From NCBI GenBank assembly GCA_034430175.1, contig DAOUFI010000022.1, forward strand, positions 124,001 through 188,000: a stretch of 64,000 nt of DNA. Direction: 5' to 3'. The notes beneath the pieces are model-generated. The model was not told the origin of the DNA. It saw only the letters and a list, made by a program, of their open reading frames with translations, and ran no database searches. This stretch comes from UBA6107 sp034430175 (GTDB lineage: Bacteria; Chloroflexota; Anaerolineae; Anaerolineales; Anaerolineaceae). Every line of letters begins with the position of its first letter. Within the stretch, counting starts at the first letter, position 1. Of this stretch, positions 25,357 to 34,776 are shown piece by piece. The position numbers and the translations under genes are program-made.

Positions 25357-25390
25357 GAAGATTTTAGGCGATATTTACGGGTAAATCTTC
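25357..25390. promoter_or_regulatory. Inverted repeat upstream of the sugar-binding lipoprotein
   Basis: GAAGATTT (25357-25364) and AAATCTTC (25383-25390) form a dyad with an 18-base centre, about 30 bases before the -10 box. It may be an operator for a regulator of the downstream binding-protein gene; there is no further support. Confidence 0.25.
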
Positions 25391-25417
25391 AAACTCGAAT
25401 TAAATGATAATTTCGAA

Positions 25418-25426
25418 TGTTATAAT
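25418..25426 (+). promoter_or_regulatory. Extended -10 promoter of the lipoprotein gene
   Basis: TGTTATAAT (TG at 25418-25419, TATAAT at 25421-25426) lies 64 bases before the ATG and has no clear -35. Confidence 0.5.
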
Positions 25427-25490
25427 TTTTTTAGTAATTATTTAATCAGAGAAATGTAATCAATTTTTGAAGCAAATCAGGAGGAAAACA

Positions 25491-27455
25491 ATGAAGAGAC
25501 TTCATAAGGTAGGAACGGCAATAATTCTCGTATGTTCCTTATTACTAAGTAGCTGTACCGCAACTTACACAGAAACGATTCCAACAGTGGTTCCAACAAT
25601 TCTTAATCCAGTGGCTTCTATGACAATTGCACCCGAGCCTACCCCTGAACCTACCCCTGAACCGATTGCCTGCACAATCGCATTCGATACTGATCGTGAT
25701 GGCAATCGTGAGATTTATTCAATGGATTCCGATGGCAATAATTTGCAAAATCTCACGTTGGATGAAGGAAATGATTCTGATCCTGCCTGGTCTCCAGATG
25801 GAAAACAGATAGCATTTGTCTCTGATAGGATCAATGATCCATCCGGAGGACGACATATTTATATTATGGATGCTGATGGAGGAAATGTTCATCAATTAAC
25901 CCAGGAGAACGATAGCCAGACTCCTGATTGGTCGAATGATGGCAACGTGGTGACGTATTCCTCAAGTGGCGATGTTTTTATCATCAAAGCGGATGGAAGT
26001 GCTCCAGCAGTAAATTTGACAAACAGTACTGAACAAGATATTGCCCCTGTATTTTCACCGGATGGCAGCCAAATTGCTTGGCTTTCAGGAAAAGATGGCC
26101 AATGGAATATCTTCGTTATGAACACAGATGGAAGCAATATTCAGCAGATCACTGACAATGGTAAAGCATATGATGTAGCATGGACGATCCAAGGGCAAAT
26201 ATTTACTCATTATGAAAGCCCGAAGGGTATCTGTTTTAATTGTTTGATGAATAACGATGGATCAAATGTGAGTGACGCAGGTGGAAAGGGTGAGATCCAG
26301 AAATATATTCCCTACTTCACTTTGGAAGGGTATCGCGTCGAACTCGTCGCCGGAAACATGCTATCTACAGACAATGAAATTTACCTGGTGGGTGAGGTAT
26401 ATCCTGATATTTTCAAAAACATTACCAATAATGCGGCAGACGATTACAACCCTGATTGGCCAGCCAACTGTGGTCCTTATTATGGCGCGGCAGCCATTGA
26501 AATGACCGAAAGCCAGGAAATCGAGTCTCAAAAGGAAATTGTCATTGGATATACGGGAGATCGGGACGATTTTGATGAGGCAAATAGGCAAAAGGCATGC
26601 AGCGAACTCGGCGTTGAATGCAAAGAGGGGAGAGACATCACTGAGTTGATCGATCAGGGTGTGGATGTGATCGTTTACTTCTCAAATCGATGGAATGTTC
26701 TCGGAGACTCGATGAAAATCCATGATGCTGTCATGAATCGAATTTCTGTCGTGGTGGTGAATGCGGAATCCAGCGAAACTAATAAACCCAATGAACCCGG
26801 AGTCTACAATCTCTCCATTGATTCTGTCGCGACGGATGCAATGCTGGATTGGATGTTCAAAAAAATGAATGGTAATGGAGATTTCGCATACTTCAATGTT
26901 GGGGGCAGTAGTTTCCATCAGGAGTTAATCGATGGGATTCTCAAAAAGTATCCTGACATTCAAGCCAAAGCGATTCCCGCCAGATACGATGGTTTAGCGA
27001 TGACAGACGATCAAATCAAAGCTCTTATTAGCGCCAACCCCGAGCTGGGAGCCATATGGGCTGATGAATTTGTCCCAAATTTATTTTGGGCAATCTCTGG
27101 AATCGAGGCTGATCATCTCCCGATAATCCCTTGCGAAGCAAAGCAAGAAATATGGGAGGCATGGAAGAGCGGCATGGATATGGGTTCTCCGCTGCAGTGT
27201 GTCTCCATCGTTGCCCCAGGCGGTTTTGGGTATGAAGGGATTTATATCGCATACTATTTGGCATCGGGAATGCAGATCAACCCTGAAAAATTGGGGGGAA
27301 TTTATGGTAATACCCTGCAATATGAATTCTCATTTGTTACAAATGATAATTTGAATGAATGGATGAATAAGTCAGGTATATTTGAGTTAAGAGGCAGTAA
27401 TTACAGAATTCCCGCAAAAACACCTGATGAAATTAAAACTGCATGGTTCGAATAA
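25491..27455 (+). CDS. Lipoprotein fusing a TolB-like propeller and a sugar-binding-protein domain
   Basis: The 654-residue protein begins with a lipoprotein signal (LLLSSCTAT, cysteine near residue 21) and a Pro/Glu/Thr linker with repeated PEPT. Residues about 60-320 carry PD40/TolB-like repeats (IAFDTDRDGNREIYSMDSDG, DPAWSPDGKQIAFVSDR, QTPDWSNDG, APVFSPDGSQIAWLSG). Residues about 345-640 are a periplasmic-binding-protein type 1 domain of the ribose or rhizopine class (IVIGYTGDRDDFDEA, DVIVYFSNRW, FAYFNVGGSS, GAIWADEF). No ABC permease or ATPase is adjacent, so it is an orphan receptor or sensor. The start at 25491 follows GGAGG; the 25467 start is rejected. Confidence 0.8.
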   Translation: MKRLHKVGTAIILVCSLLLSSCTATYTETIPTVVPTILNPVASMTIAPEPTPEPTPEPIACTIAFDTDRDGNREIYSMDSDGNNLQNLTLDEGNDSDPAWSPDGKQIAFVSDRINDPSGGRHIYIMDADGGNVHQLTQENDSQTPDWSNDGNVVTYSSSGDVFIIKADGSAPAVNLTNSTEQDIAPVFSPDGSQIAWLSGKDGQWNIFVMNTDGSNIQQITDNGKAYDVAWTIQGQIFTHYESPKGICFNCLMNNDGSNVSDAGGKGEIQKYIPYFTLEGYRVELVAGNMLSTDNEIYLVGEVYPDIFKNITNNAADDYNPDWPANCGPYYGAAAIEMTESQEIESQKEIVIGYTGDRDDFDEANRQKACSELGVECKEGRDITELIDQGVDVIVYFSNRWNVLGDSMKIHDAVMNRISVVVVNAESSETNKPNEPGVYNLSIDSVATDAMLDWMFKKMNGNGDFAYFNVGGSSFHQELIDGILKKYPDIQAKAIPARYDGLAMTDDQIKALISANPELGAIWADEFVPNLFWAISGIEADHLPIIPCEAKQEIWEAWKSGMDMGSPLQCVSIVAPGGFGYEGIYIAYYLASGMQINPEKLGGIYGNTLQYEFSFVTNDNLNEWMNKSGIFELRGSNYRIPAKTPDEIKTAWFE

Positions 27456-27485
27456 TGATTTTGTGTAATAGGTGAGTTAATCAAG

Positions 27486-27516
27486 AAAGGCATTTCAGTA
27501 AATCTGAAACGCCTTT
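27486..27516 (+). terminator. Terminator after the fusion lipoprotein gene
   Basis: A 13-base stem with one mismatch (27486-27498, 27504-27516) and a TAAAT loop is followed by TTTG. It lies between convergent genes. Confidence 0.75.
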
Positions 27517-27540
27517 TTTGTTTGTTTTTCTTTGGATTAA

Positions 27541-28698
27541 TCAAAGGGCTTGAAGTATATGCGTGATGATATTTGAACCGCTGCCGCCGATATTTTGCGT
27601 CATGCCGTAGCGTGGATTGGAAATCTGTGTTCCTTCAGCTTCTCCGCGCAACTGCTGCACCACCTCGACGATCTGGTACATGCCGGTGGCACCAACCGGA
27701 TGCCCACGTGCCTTGAGTCCACCCCGGGTAGCGACAGGGATCTTACCAGTGGGGAGGATGGCACCGTCATTAGCCAGGCGTGGACCTTTACCACGTTCAG
27801 CGAAGCCGTTGGCTTCGAGAGAAAGGGCAGCCATGATGGAGAAGGCATCATGAAGTTCGAATACGTTAATATCTTTAGGCCCAATGCCAGCCTGGTCGTA
27901 GGCTCTCTTACCGGAGATCTCAGCGGCTTTTAACCAAAGCGGGTCAAAACGTTGATCGATCGCAATGCTATCCGTGGCGGCTGCAGAAGCGGCTACTTTG
28001 ATGATGGGCATTCCTTGTGTCGACTTCACCCACTCAAGAGGTACGAGAACGGCTGCGGCGGAACCATCACCGATGGCGGAGGCGTCCATCAGGTTGATAG
28101 GTTCGGCTACCATTCCAGCTTTGGCATAAACTTCGGCGGTGATGGGTTCGTGAAAGCGCGCGTAGGGATTATGGACGGCATTAGCGTGGGCATTGATCGA
28201 AAAAGCAGCGAAATCTTCTTTTTTCCAACCATATTCGTGCATATAGCGACGCATGATCAACGCGTTAAGAGCGACAAACGAGACACCTTGCGCGACTTCC
28301 CAATCAGCATCGGCAGCGGTCGCCAGCTCGGAGGTGATTTCAGCGGTTGGGCTGTCAGTCATCTTTTCAACACCTACAGCAAGCACACTGTCGACCTGAC
28401 CCGATGCCACTGCCATCACCGCACTGCGGAAACTGGCGGCACCGGAGGAACATGCGGCTTCCAGACGCAGTCCTTCAGCAAATCGCATGCCGATCCAATC
28501 TGCGATATAGGCACCTAAGTGCTGCTGCTTGTTGGCAGAACCTGACATCATGTTACCAACGTAAACTGCGTCTACACGGTCAAGACCTGAGTTCTGCAAC
28601 GCAGCCAGAGCGGCGTCTCCAGCTAATTCGCGCAGTGATTTATTCCATTGTTCTTCCACCCTTGTTTGTCCAATTCCAATGACAGCTACTTCGCGCAT
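27541..28698 (-). CDS. Thiolase-family acyl-CoA acetyltransferase
   Basis: The 385-residue protein has the thiolase nucleophile C83 in EAACSSGAAS, the FELHDAFSIMA histidine region and the C-terminal RGGLKARGHPVGATG motif. It resembles the SCP-x/archaeal-type thiolases, often annotated as acetyl-CoA acetyltransferase and linked to a DUF35 zinc protein. No such partner is next to it. The usual second catalytic cysteine (CxG near the C-terminus) is not evident: the region reads YGMTQNIGGSGSN. This is typical of the SCP-x-like branch, and its exact reaction is open. A ribosome site (AAAGGATG) precedes the ATG. Confidence 0.8.
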   Translation of the reverse strand: MREVAVIGIGQTRVEEQWNKSLRELAGDAALAALQNSGLDRVDAVYVGNMMSGSANKQQHLGAYIADWIGMRFAEGLRLEAACSSGAASFRSAVMAVASGQVDSVLAVGVEKMTDSPTAEITSELATAADADWEVAQGVSFVALNALIMRRYMHEYGWKKEDFAAFSINAHANAVHNPYARFHEPITAEVYAKAGMVAEPINLMDASAIGDGSAAAVLVPLEWVKSTQGMPIIKVAASAAATDSIAIDQRFDPLWLKAAEISGKRAYDQAGIGPKDINVFELHDAFSIMAALSLEANGFAERGKGPRLANDGAILPTGKIPVATRGGLKARGHPVGATGMYQIVEVVQQLRGEAEGTQISNPRYGMTQNIGGSGSNIITHILQAL

Positions 28699-28782
28699 GT
28701 TTCATCCTTTCGTTTGCTTACTAAATTATATGGTGAAAGGCTATCAACATCTATCAATTACCGCTGGAAAAGGTTTGAGGTT

Positions 28783-28788
28783 TATAAT
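28783..28788 (+). promoter_or_regulatory. -10 box upstream of the CapA-like gene
   Basis: TATAAT lies 28 bases before the TTG start at 28817, with a GGAG ribosome site (28807-28810) between them. It supports the downstream TTG as the true start, because earlier in-frame starts (28679, 28730) would precede the promoter. Confidence 0.5.
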
Positions 28789-28816
28789 TCGGAAAACCAC
28801 CTCATTGGAGAATCTT

Positions 28817-30481
28817 TTGAATAATAAATTTTCTCGGTTCATTTTCATTATTTTGGTTTTTTCACTTGCCCTTTCCGCTTGTACTACTGGTGCGCAAGCC
28901 AATGGAAAAAACCAACCGGCTCCGACAGCCACATTCACCCCATTTACTATGCCTGCAAAGTTATGGATCGATCCGGCAATTCCAGCAGCCCTCTCTGGGA
29001 AATTAATGGCTCAAAGTGCCATCCAGACTGTTGACAACCGTGATGAGGCAAGTCTCTTTTTTGAGCCAAATGCATCTATTAAAATGGATATTTTGCAGGA
29101 TGGAGCAATCACCTGGGTTTACGCGCTCGAGGCGCCGTTCCCGACGGTAACCGATCAGATAAGCGCGTCCCAGCTAATTCATTTCTGGAAGGGTGAGGAC
29201 GTTGGCGATTTGCCATTTACAATGATTGAAGTCAGTCAAGAAACCATGGCTGTGTTCGAAAAATTGTGGGGTAGCGCCACCGAAGGTAGGGTAAGTGTGG
29301 TGGATGAAACGCAATTGGCTACCAATGATTTCACGCAAATGCAAACCTGGGCAATTGTCCCATTTGATCAAGTCGCCCCGCGTTGGAAGGTAATCAAGGT
29401 TGATGGAATCAGCCCGCTGGATAAACCGATGGATGTAGACAATTATGCCTTGACGGTTTATTTCAGCATGTCGATGGAAAAGGATGATCCTTCTTTAAAG
29501 AATGATGGCCTGATGTTATTAGGGAGATTACCTGTCACCAATCGCGATGAAGCGAAGATGACTGTGTTGATGATGACCGGAACCACCGCCATGGTGCGCA
29601 CCACAGCCTACAAAATGGAACTTAACGGCGTCGATTACCCGATTAAGGCAATCAAAGATTGGTTCAAGAATGCAGATCTGATCCATGTGAGCAATGAGAT
29701 TTCATTCAACCCGGATTGCCCGTACCCGGATCCCTTCCAGGCAGGGCTGCAATTCTGCTCGAACCCCAAATACATCCAAACACTACAAGATTTGGGTGTG
29801 AATGTGGTAGAACTGACTGGGAACCACGTCAACGATTATGGTCCAGAATACTTTGTGGATACGATCAATACCTACGAGGGGTTAGGGTGGAATTACTATG
29901 GTGGTGGGATTAATGATGAAATGGCACGACAACCGATCAAGCTCGAGAGTAATGGCAACAAAATCGCTTTCATTGGCTGTAATACAGAAGGGCCAACTCA
30001 GGCTTGGGCTTTGCCTGACCGTGCTGGCGCGGCCAAATGCGATATGACATATTTCACCGATCAGATTAAGGCGTTGAAATTGGAAGGGTATGTGGTTATC
30101 GCCACTTTCCAGACTGCCGAGGTGTATACCAATTACACTTATCAAGGATATGTAGCCGAGGATTTCGATAAGTCTGCTCTTGCTGGCGCAGATATTGTCA
30201 GTGGCTCCCAATCGCACACACCAATGAGCTTCCACTTTGTTAATAACAGCCTGGAACATTATGGGCTGGGCAACTTTTTGTTTGATAACATGACTTACGC
30301 GGTCATTGGTGAGAAGATTCGCCGCGAGTTCATTGACCGGCATATCATTTATGATGGGAAATATATCAATACCGAGTTGCTCACCGCCATCCTGGTGGAT
30401 TGGTCGCAGCCCAATCCGATGACAGATGAGGAACGGAATGACTTTTTAACCGATATGCTTGGACACGGTGACTGGAAGTGA
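28817..30481 (+). CDS. CapA/PgsA-like lipoprotein (metallophosphoesterase fold)
   Basis: Starting at TTG 28817 the protein is 554 residues with a lipoprotein signal (SLALSAC). The C-terminal half holds CapA family motifs: VVELTGNHVNDYG, ADIVSGSQSHTP and YGLGNFLFDN, the metallo-dependent hydrolase-like fold of poly-gamma-glutamate synthesis protein PgsA/CapA. The N-terminal about 250 residues are an extra region seen in related Chloroflexota proteins, of unknown role. There are no capB or capC genes nearby, so polyglutamate synthesis is not supported. A hydrolytic or binding role at the cell surface is more careful. The cyclase gene follows after 6 bases. Confidence 0.75.
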   Translation: MNNKFSRFIFIILVFSLALSACTTGAQANGKNQPAPTATFTPFTMPAKLWIDPAIPAALSGKLMAQSAIQTVDNRDEASLFFEPNASIKMDILQDGAITWVYALEAPFPTVTDQISASQLIHFWKGEDVGDLPFTMIEVSQETMAVFEKLWGSATEGRVSVVDETQLATNDFTQMQTWAIVPFDQVAPRWKVIKVDGISPLDKPMDVDNYALTVYFSMSMEKDDPSLKNDGLMLLGRLPVTNRDEAKMTVLMMTGTTAMVRTTAYKMELNGVDYPIKAIKDWFKNADLIHVSNEISFNPDCPYPDPFQAGLQFCSNPKYIQTLQDLGVNVVELTGNHVNDYGPEYFVDTINTYEGLGWNYYGGGINDEMARQPIKLESNGNKIAFIGCNTEGPTQAWALPDRAGAAKCDMTYFTDQIKALKLEGYVVIATFQTAEVYTNYTYQGYVAEDFDKSALAGADIVSGSQSHTPMSFHFVNNSLEHYGLGNFLFDNMTYAVIGEKIRREFIDRHIIYDGKYINTELLTAILVDWSQPNPMTDEERNDFLTDMLGHGDWK

Positions 30482-30487
30482 GGAAAG

Positions 30488-31123
30488 ATGAAGATCATTG
30501 ATGTTACTCTGGATATGACACCGGGCATGCCCGTGTGGCCGGGGCAGGAGAATGTGACTCTGGAACGCCATCAAAAGATCGAAGATGGTGCCCATGCCAA
30601 TGTGTCATTCTTCGGCGCGAGCGTTCATACTGGCACTCATGTGGATGCGCCATTTCATTTTTTGCCTGATGGCGATACCGTTGAAAAACTTCCGCTGGAT
30701 GTGCTTGTGGGGGCAGTCCAGGTGGTGCAGGTGCCAAGCAACGCGATCGTTATCAACCGCGAAGTGATCGAATCTCTGAGGATAGAACCTATCGTTGAGC
30801 GAATTCTATTCAAGACGACCAATTCCGATTTTTGGCGACGGCCTGAAGATCCATTCAACCAGCATTTCATCGGGGTGGATGAAAGTGGGGCGCAAGCGCT
30901 GGTGGAAAAGAAAATGAAACTGGTTGGTATCGATTATCTGTCGGTGTCACCGTTTAAGAAGAGCCAGCCGACTCATGACGTTCTGTTGGGCGCAGGTGTG
31001 ATCATCATCGAAGGGTTGAATCTTGCCAATGTCAGCGTGGGTAAATACATGCTTTACTGCCTGCCTTTGAAACTAAAAGGCGCTGACGGTGCTCCGGCAC
31101 GGGTCATTCTTGTGGAAGGCTAA
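30488..31123 (+). CDS. Cyclase-family metal-dependent hydrolase (kynurenine formamidase-like)
   Basis: The 211-residue protein has the cyclase-family metal motif SVHTGTHVDAPFHF (HxGTHxDxPxHF), PGMPVWPGQ at the N-terminus and GIDYLSVSPF. Members include arylformamidase KynB and isatin hydrolase. No other tryptophan-breakdown gene is near, so the substrate is unknown. It has a GAGGAAAG ribosome site and is close-packed after the CapA-like gene. Confidence 0.8.
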   Translation: MKIIDVTLDMTPGMPVWPGQENVTLERHQKIEDGAHANVSFFGASVHTGTHVDAPFHFLPDGDTVEKLPLDVLVGAVQVVQVPSNAIVINREVIESLRIEPIVERILFKTTNSDFWRRPEDPFNQHFIGVDESGAQALVEKKMKLVGIDYLSVSPFKKSQPTHDVLLGAGVIIIEGLNLANVSVGKYMLYCLPLKLKGADGAPARVILVEG

Positions 31124-31193
31124 AAGAATCTCAAATGTAGTTTTATGATAGGATTTAACCAGTAATGAAATCAAAACTCTATTGAGAGGGTAT

Positions 31194-32543
31194 ATGGTCG
31201 ATCTGCCGGATAATGAGATTCTATCGAATTGCCTGGACACCAGTTTTTGGACGTGGTCGGCACAGGCGCACGTCTCTCCTATCGCTGTGAAGAAGGCAAA
31301 AGGGGTGTATTTCTGGGATGTTAACGGTAAACGTTACCTCGATTTAAATTCAATGACCATGTGTGTGAATATTGGTCACGGCGACGAGCGCGTTATCCAG
31401 GCGATCGCAGACCAGGCGCGCGAATTACCTTACGCGGCACCAGGAATGGCGACCAAACCCCGAGCGATGCTTGGGAAGTTGTTGAAAGAGATCGTTCCCG
31501 AAGGTTTGACGAAATTTCTGTTTACATTGGGTGGAGCGGACGCCAACGAGAACGCCATCAAATTGGCACGTGCATATACTGGTAAACACAAGATCCTGAC
31601 GCGCTACCGCTCTTACCACGGCGCTACATATGGAGCCATTGCTGCCACGGGAGATCCACGGCGCAATATGTGGGAACCGACCGTGATGCCGGGGGTGGTG
31701 CATTTCCTCGACCCGTATCGCTACCGCTCGACGTTCCACCGCACCAACCCGGATATCAGCGAAACCGAGTTCACCCAGGATTACCTCAATCACTTGGAAG
31801 AGATCATCCAGTACGAAGGCGCGGACACCATCGCGGCTATTTTATTGGAATCAGTGACTGGGACAAATGGCATAATTATCCCTCCAGAAGGTTACCTGCA
31901 GGGTGTACGTGAACTTTGTGATAAGTATAGGATTGTATACATTGCCGATGAGGTGATGAGTGGATTTGGACGTACCGGTGAGTGGTTTGCCGTAGATCAC
32001 TGGCATGTGAAACCCGATATCATGACGATGGCCAAGGGGTTGACCTCCGCCTACGCGCCGCTTGGATGTGTGGCCATGCGTCCGGAAATCGCCGCCACAT
32101 TCAACGAGAAAGCATTCGAGGGCGGGTTGACCTATAACGCCCATCCCATCTCTCTGGCGGCGGCTATCGCAAATATCCAGGCTATGAGGCAGGATAACAT
32201 GGTTGAAAATGCCATGAAAACTGGCATGGTAATGAGCGATATGCTTGAAGAGTTGGTGGAACGGCACCCTTCGGTTGGGGATGTGCGCTCGATTGGTTTG
32301 TTTGGCGTGATCGAGCTTGTCACGAACCGGCAGACAAAGGAACCAGTGGCACCATTTGGAAAAAACAGCCCTGAGATGCTCGAATTAAAAAAATTCTTGC
32401 TGGATAGAGGCGTATTTGTCTATACTCACTGGCACACGATCCTGCTGATCCCACCCTTGATCATTACCCCTGAAGAATTGGCTGAAGGTTTTGCGGTGAT
32501 TGATCAGGCTTTGGAGATCACAGATAGAAAAGTACAAAGTTAA
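31194..32543 (+). CDS. Class III PLP-dependent aminotransferase
   Basis: The 449-residue protein has the class III motif IVYIADEVMSGFGRTGEWF and PLP lysine K281 in TMAKGLTSAYAPLG. GHGDERV and YRSYHGAT also fit. It resembles omega-amino acid:pyruvate and taurine-type aminotransferases; the substrate cannot be read from sequence. I start at ATG 31194 after GAGAGGG; a TTG four codons earlier overlaps the ribosome site. A TATGAT box near 31144 may be its promoter. trxB follows 15 bases later. Confidence 0.87.
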   Translation: MVDLPDNEILSNCLDTSFWTWSAQAHVSPIAVKKAKGVYFWDVNGKRYLDLNSMTMCVNIGHGDERVIQAIADQARELPYAAPGMATKPRAMLGKLLKEIVPEGLTKFLFTLGGADANENAIKLARAYTGKHKILTRYRSYHGATYGAIAATGDPRRNMWEPTVMPGVVHFLDPYRYRSTFHRTNPDISETEFTQDYLNHLEEIIQYEGADTIAAILLESVTGTNGIIIPPEGYLQGVRELCDKYRIVYIADEVMSGFGRTGEWFAVDHWHVKPDIMTMAKGLTSAYAPLGCVAMRPEIAATFNEKAFEGGLTYNAHPISLAAAIANIQAMRQDNMVENAMKTGMVMSDMLEELVERHPSVGDVRSIGLFGVIELVTNRQTKEPVAPFGKNSPEMLELKKFLLDRGVFVYTHWHTILLIPPLIITPEELAEGFAVIDQALEITDRKVQS

Positions 32544-32558
32544 TGGTATGGAGGGTAA

Positions 32559-33482
32559 ATGACACAGACTGAAAAAGTGATCGTAATCGGAGGAGGCCCT
32601 GCAGGTATGTCTGCTGCGTTATACGCTGCCAGGGCTGAGCTTCGGCCGTTGGTTCTGACAGGAATGGAATTGGGTGGCCAGGTTGCATTAACCAATACCA
32701 TTGAAAACTATCCTGGCTTTCCCGATGGGGTCGGTGGGTCGGAATTGGGAGAATTATTCCAAAAGCAGGCAGAAAAGTTCGGCGCGAAAGTGGAATACGA
32801 TTCCGCGATCGGAGTGAACCTTTCTGTTCACCCCTTTATAGTGAAGACATACAATAAGGACTATAGCGCGGAAGCCCTGATCCTCGCGACTGGTGCCAGT
32901 TCGGTACACTTGAACGTGCCGGGAGAGAGTGAACTCATCGGTAAGGGCGTTTCATATTGCGCCACGTGCGATGGCTGGTTTTTTAAAGAAAAGAAAGTTG
33001 TCGTAGTAGGTGGTGGTGACAGTGCTCTTGAAGAGGCTCTTTTCCTCACACGATATGCTTCCAAGGTGTCGATCGTTCACCGCCGCAACGAGTTCCGCGC
33101 TGGAGCATTACTGCAAAAGCGGGTCATGGACAATGAGAAGATTGATTTGATACTGGATACTATCGTTGAAAAAGTGCTTGGGAGTGAAAAAGTCGAGGGA
33201 GTAGTTCTAAAGAATGTCAAGACAAATGAGACCAGAGAATTCCCTACCGACGGTGTATTTGTGTTTATCGGGCACACCCCAAATACCGCGCTTTTCAAGG
33301 GTCAATTGGAAATGGATGAAAAAGGATTTCTCAAACGGGATGAGAAAATGCAGACATCCGTTGCTGGTGTGTTTGTTGCCGGTGAGATCGCTGATTCGGA
33401 GTATAAGCAGGTGATAACATCAGCGGGAATGGGAGCAGCCGCTGCCATACAGGCAACAAGGTACCTCTCAAATAAGAGTTAA
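32559..33482 (+). CDS. trxB: Thioredoxin reductase
   Basis: The 307-residue flavoprotein has the FAD motif GGGPAGMSAALYAAR, ENYPGFP, the redox-active pair C134-A-T-C137 (CATCDGWFF), the NADPH motif VVGGGDSALEEA and the C-terminal FVAGEIAD. It reduces thioredoxin using NADPH. The usual CATCDG is followed by WFF instead of AFF or FFF. A thioredoxin gene lies at 55966, not next to it. The ribosome site is GGAGG, 7 bases before ATG. Confidence 0.92.
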   Translation: MTQTEKVIVIGGGPAGMSAALYAARAELRPLVLTGMELGGQVALTNTIENYPGFPDGVGGSELGELFQKQAEKFGAKVEYDSAIGVNLSVHPFIVKTYNKDYSAEALILATGASSVHLNVPGESELIGKGVSYCATCDGWFFKEKKVVVVGGGDSALEEALFLTRYASKVSIVHRRNEFRAGALLQKRVMDNEKIDLILDTIVEKVLGSEKVEGVVLKNVKTNETREFPTDGVFVFIGHTPNTALFKGQLEMDEKGFLKRDEKMQTSVAGVFVAGEIADSEYKQVITSAGMGAAAAIQATRYLSNKS

Positions 33483-33486
33483 AAAC

Positions 33487-33518
33487 ACAACCGCGGACTT
33501 GCAAAAAGCCGCGGTTGT
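33487..33518 (+). terminator. Terminator between trxB and the LysM gene
   Basis: A 10-base stem (33487-33496, 33509-33518) with a 12-base loop and T-rich end lies between convergent genes and may serve both. Confidence 0.75.
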
Positions 33519-33537
33519 TTTATCATCACTAAGTTGG

Positions 33538-34680
33538 TTATGGAGCCGAAGTTGGCGAGCTGGTTCCTGACCATCCAAAGACGCGGGCTTCGCTGGTGGC
33601 TCCGTTTGTTTCATAAATTGGAGTGCCATCGCTGTTTGAACCAGCCTGGCGGGCGACAACCACCCACCAGCGGAAAATGTGGCTGATATTGTCGGTAGGT
33701 CTCAATGTCATAGGAACGATGACTTTGGTATCGGTAACGTAGAGCACAACTCTATTCACGCCATTGGAGGTCACATCTTCGATGGTCACCTGGTAATACT
33801 CATTTTCGCGTAGCGTCCCAACTGAAGACCACTGAAGTGTGATGGTATCCGTGTTATTGGCGAAGACGATGCCGTCTTCTGGTAACAGTAGGCTGGGAGC
33901 CGGGTAGGGTGGTGGTGTGGTTGGAGTAGGCGTAGGTCCTTCGGTTGGCAGGCGCGCGCACAAGGGGATCTTGATTTTTTGTCCTGACCAAACAAAATCA
34001 GAGGTCAAACCATTGTAGTCCTTGAGGGATTGGACAGATACATTATAGTTCGCTGCGATCCCGCTCAGTGTATCGTCTGCTTTGACTACGTAATCGATTG
34101 TCTGGCAGGCCGCGCTGGTCGCTTGTTCTTCACTCAGAGTAGCGGTTGGTAATGGAGTCGGCGTCAGCGTGGGCTGCGGAATCATGATCGTTTGTCCCTC
34201 AGTTAGGGTGCAATTGGTATCCAGACCGTTAAGATCTATGATACTCTGAACTGATACATCATAATAAACTGCAATGCTGATACACTGGTCGTTCGCTTTA
34301 ACAACGTAGGGTGTAGGGGGTAAAGCAGTAAAGGTAGGTTCCAGCGTGGGTGAAGAGGATGGCATGAGAGTGGCAGTACCGGTAGGCGTGAGGGTAATTG
34401 TCGCTTCAGGTGTTGGGGAGGTAACATGGCCGGTTAGATTTAAGATCATGTACACAAGACCAGCGCCAACCGCCAGAACCAGCAGGATCAAACCCAAAGC
34501 TGCAGGGAGACTCAATTTGAGCTCAGGCAACTTGGGGCTTTCCACCGAATTTTCTTTAACAGGTTTTGATGTGACTGAAAAGTTGCGTCCACAGACCAGG
34601 CAGCGCGTCGCATTCTCACTTAAGCGGGTACCGCAGGTCGGGCAGACTTTCATCGTCGGATTCGTTTTTTCAGGGCTCAT
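33538..34680 (-). CDS. Zinc-ribbon, membrane-anchored LysM protein
   Basis: The 380-residue protein has an N-terminal zinc ribbon (C13/C16 and C27/C30), one membrane helix (57-81), Thr/Pro-rich linkers, two LysM domains (about 125-168 and 197-239), and a C-terminal Ig/fibronectin-like beta domain (about 255-365). LysM domains bind peptidoglycan glycans. The topology places the zinc ribbon in the cytoplasm and LysM outside, linking the wall to the cell interior. The cytoplasmic ribbon may recruit a partner. A TATAAT box lies 24 bases upstream. Its 5' neighbour hemW is divergent. Confidence 0.8.
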   Translation of the reverse strand: MSPEKTNPTMKVCPTCGTRLSENATRCLVCGRNFSVTSKPVKENSVESPKLPELKLSLPAALGLILLVLAVGAGLVYMILNLTGHVTSPTPEATITLTPTGTATLMPSSSPTLEPTFTALPPTPYVVKANDQCISIAVYYDVSVQSIIDLNGLDTNCTLTEGQTIMIPQPTLTPTPLPTATLSEEQATSAACQTIDYVVKADDTLSGIAANYNVSVQSLKDYNGLTSDFVWSGQKIKIPLCARLPTEGPTPTPTTPPPYPAPSLLLPEDGIVFANNTDTITLQWSSVGTLRENEYYQVTIEDVTSNGVNRVVLYVTDTKVIVPMTLRPTDNISHIFRWWVVVARQAGSNSDGTPIYETNGATSEARVFGWSGTSSPTSAP

Positions 34681-34704
34681 AGATTTTTCTCGCTTGAATG
34701 CCGC

Positions 34705-34710
34705 ATTATA
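34705..34710 (-). promoter_or_regulatory. -10 box of the LysM gene
   Basis: TATAAT on the minus strand, 24 bases before the ATG at 34680; no clear -35. Confidence 0.4.
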
Positions 34711-34776
34711 CCATAGCGGAATTTTTGACTTTGTGTCCTTTTCTTTCGGATTGGATTATGTTATTCTTCCAACCTG

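Noticed and set aside
28679..28816. Longer N-terminus for the CapA-like protein
   Set aside because: It would put 46 residues before the lipoprotein signal, overlap the thiolase gene start and precede the TATAAT box; TTG 28817 with GGAG fits better.
28817..30481. Poly-gamma-glutamate capsule locus
   Set aside because: Only the CapA-like part is present; no ligase CapB or membrane CapC is nearby.
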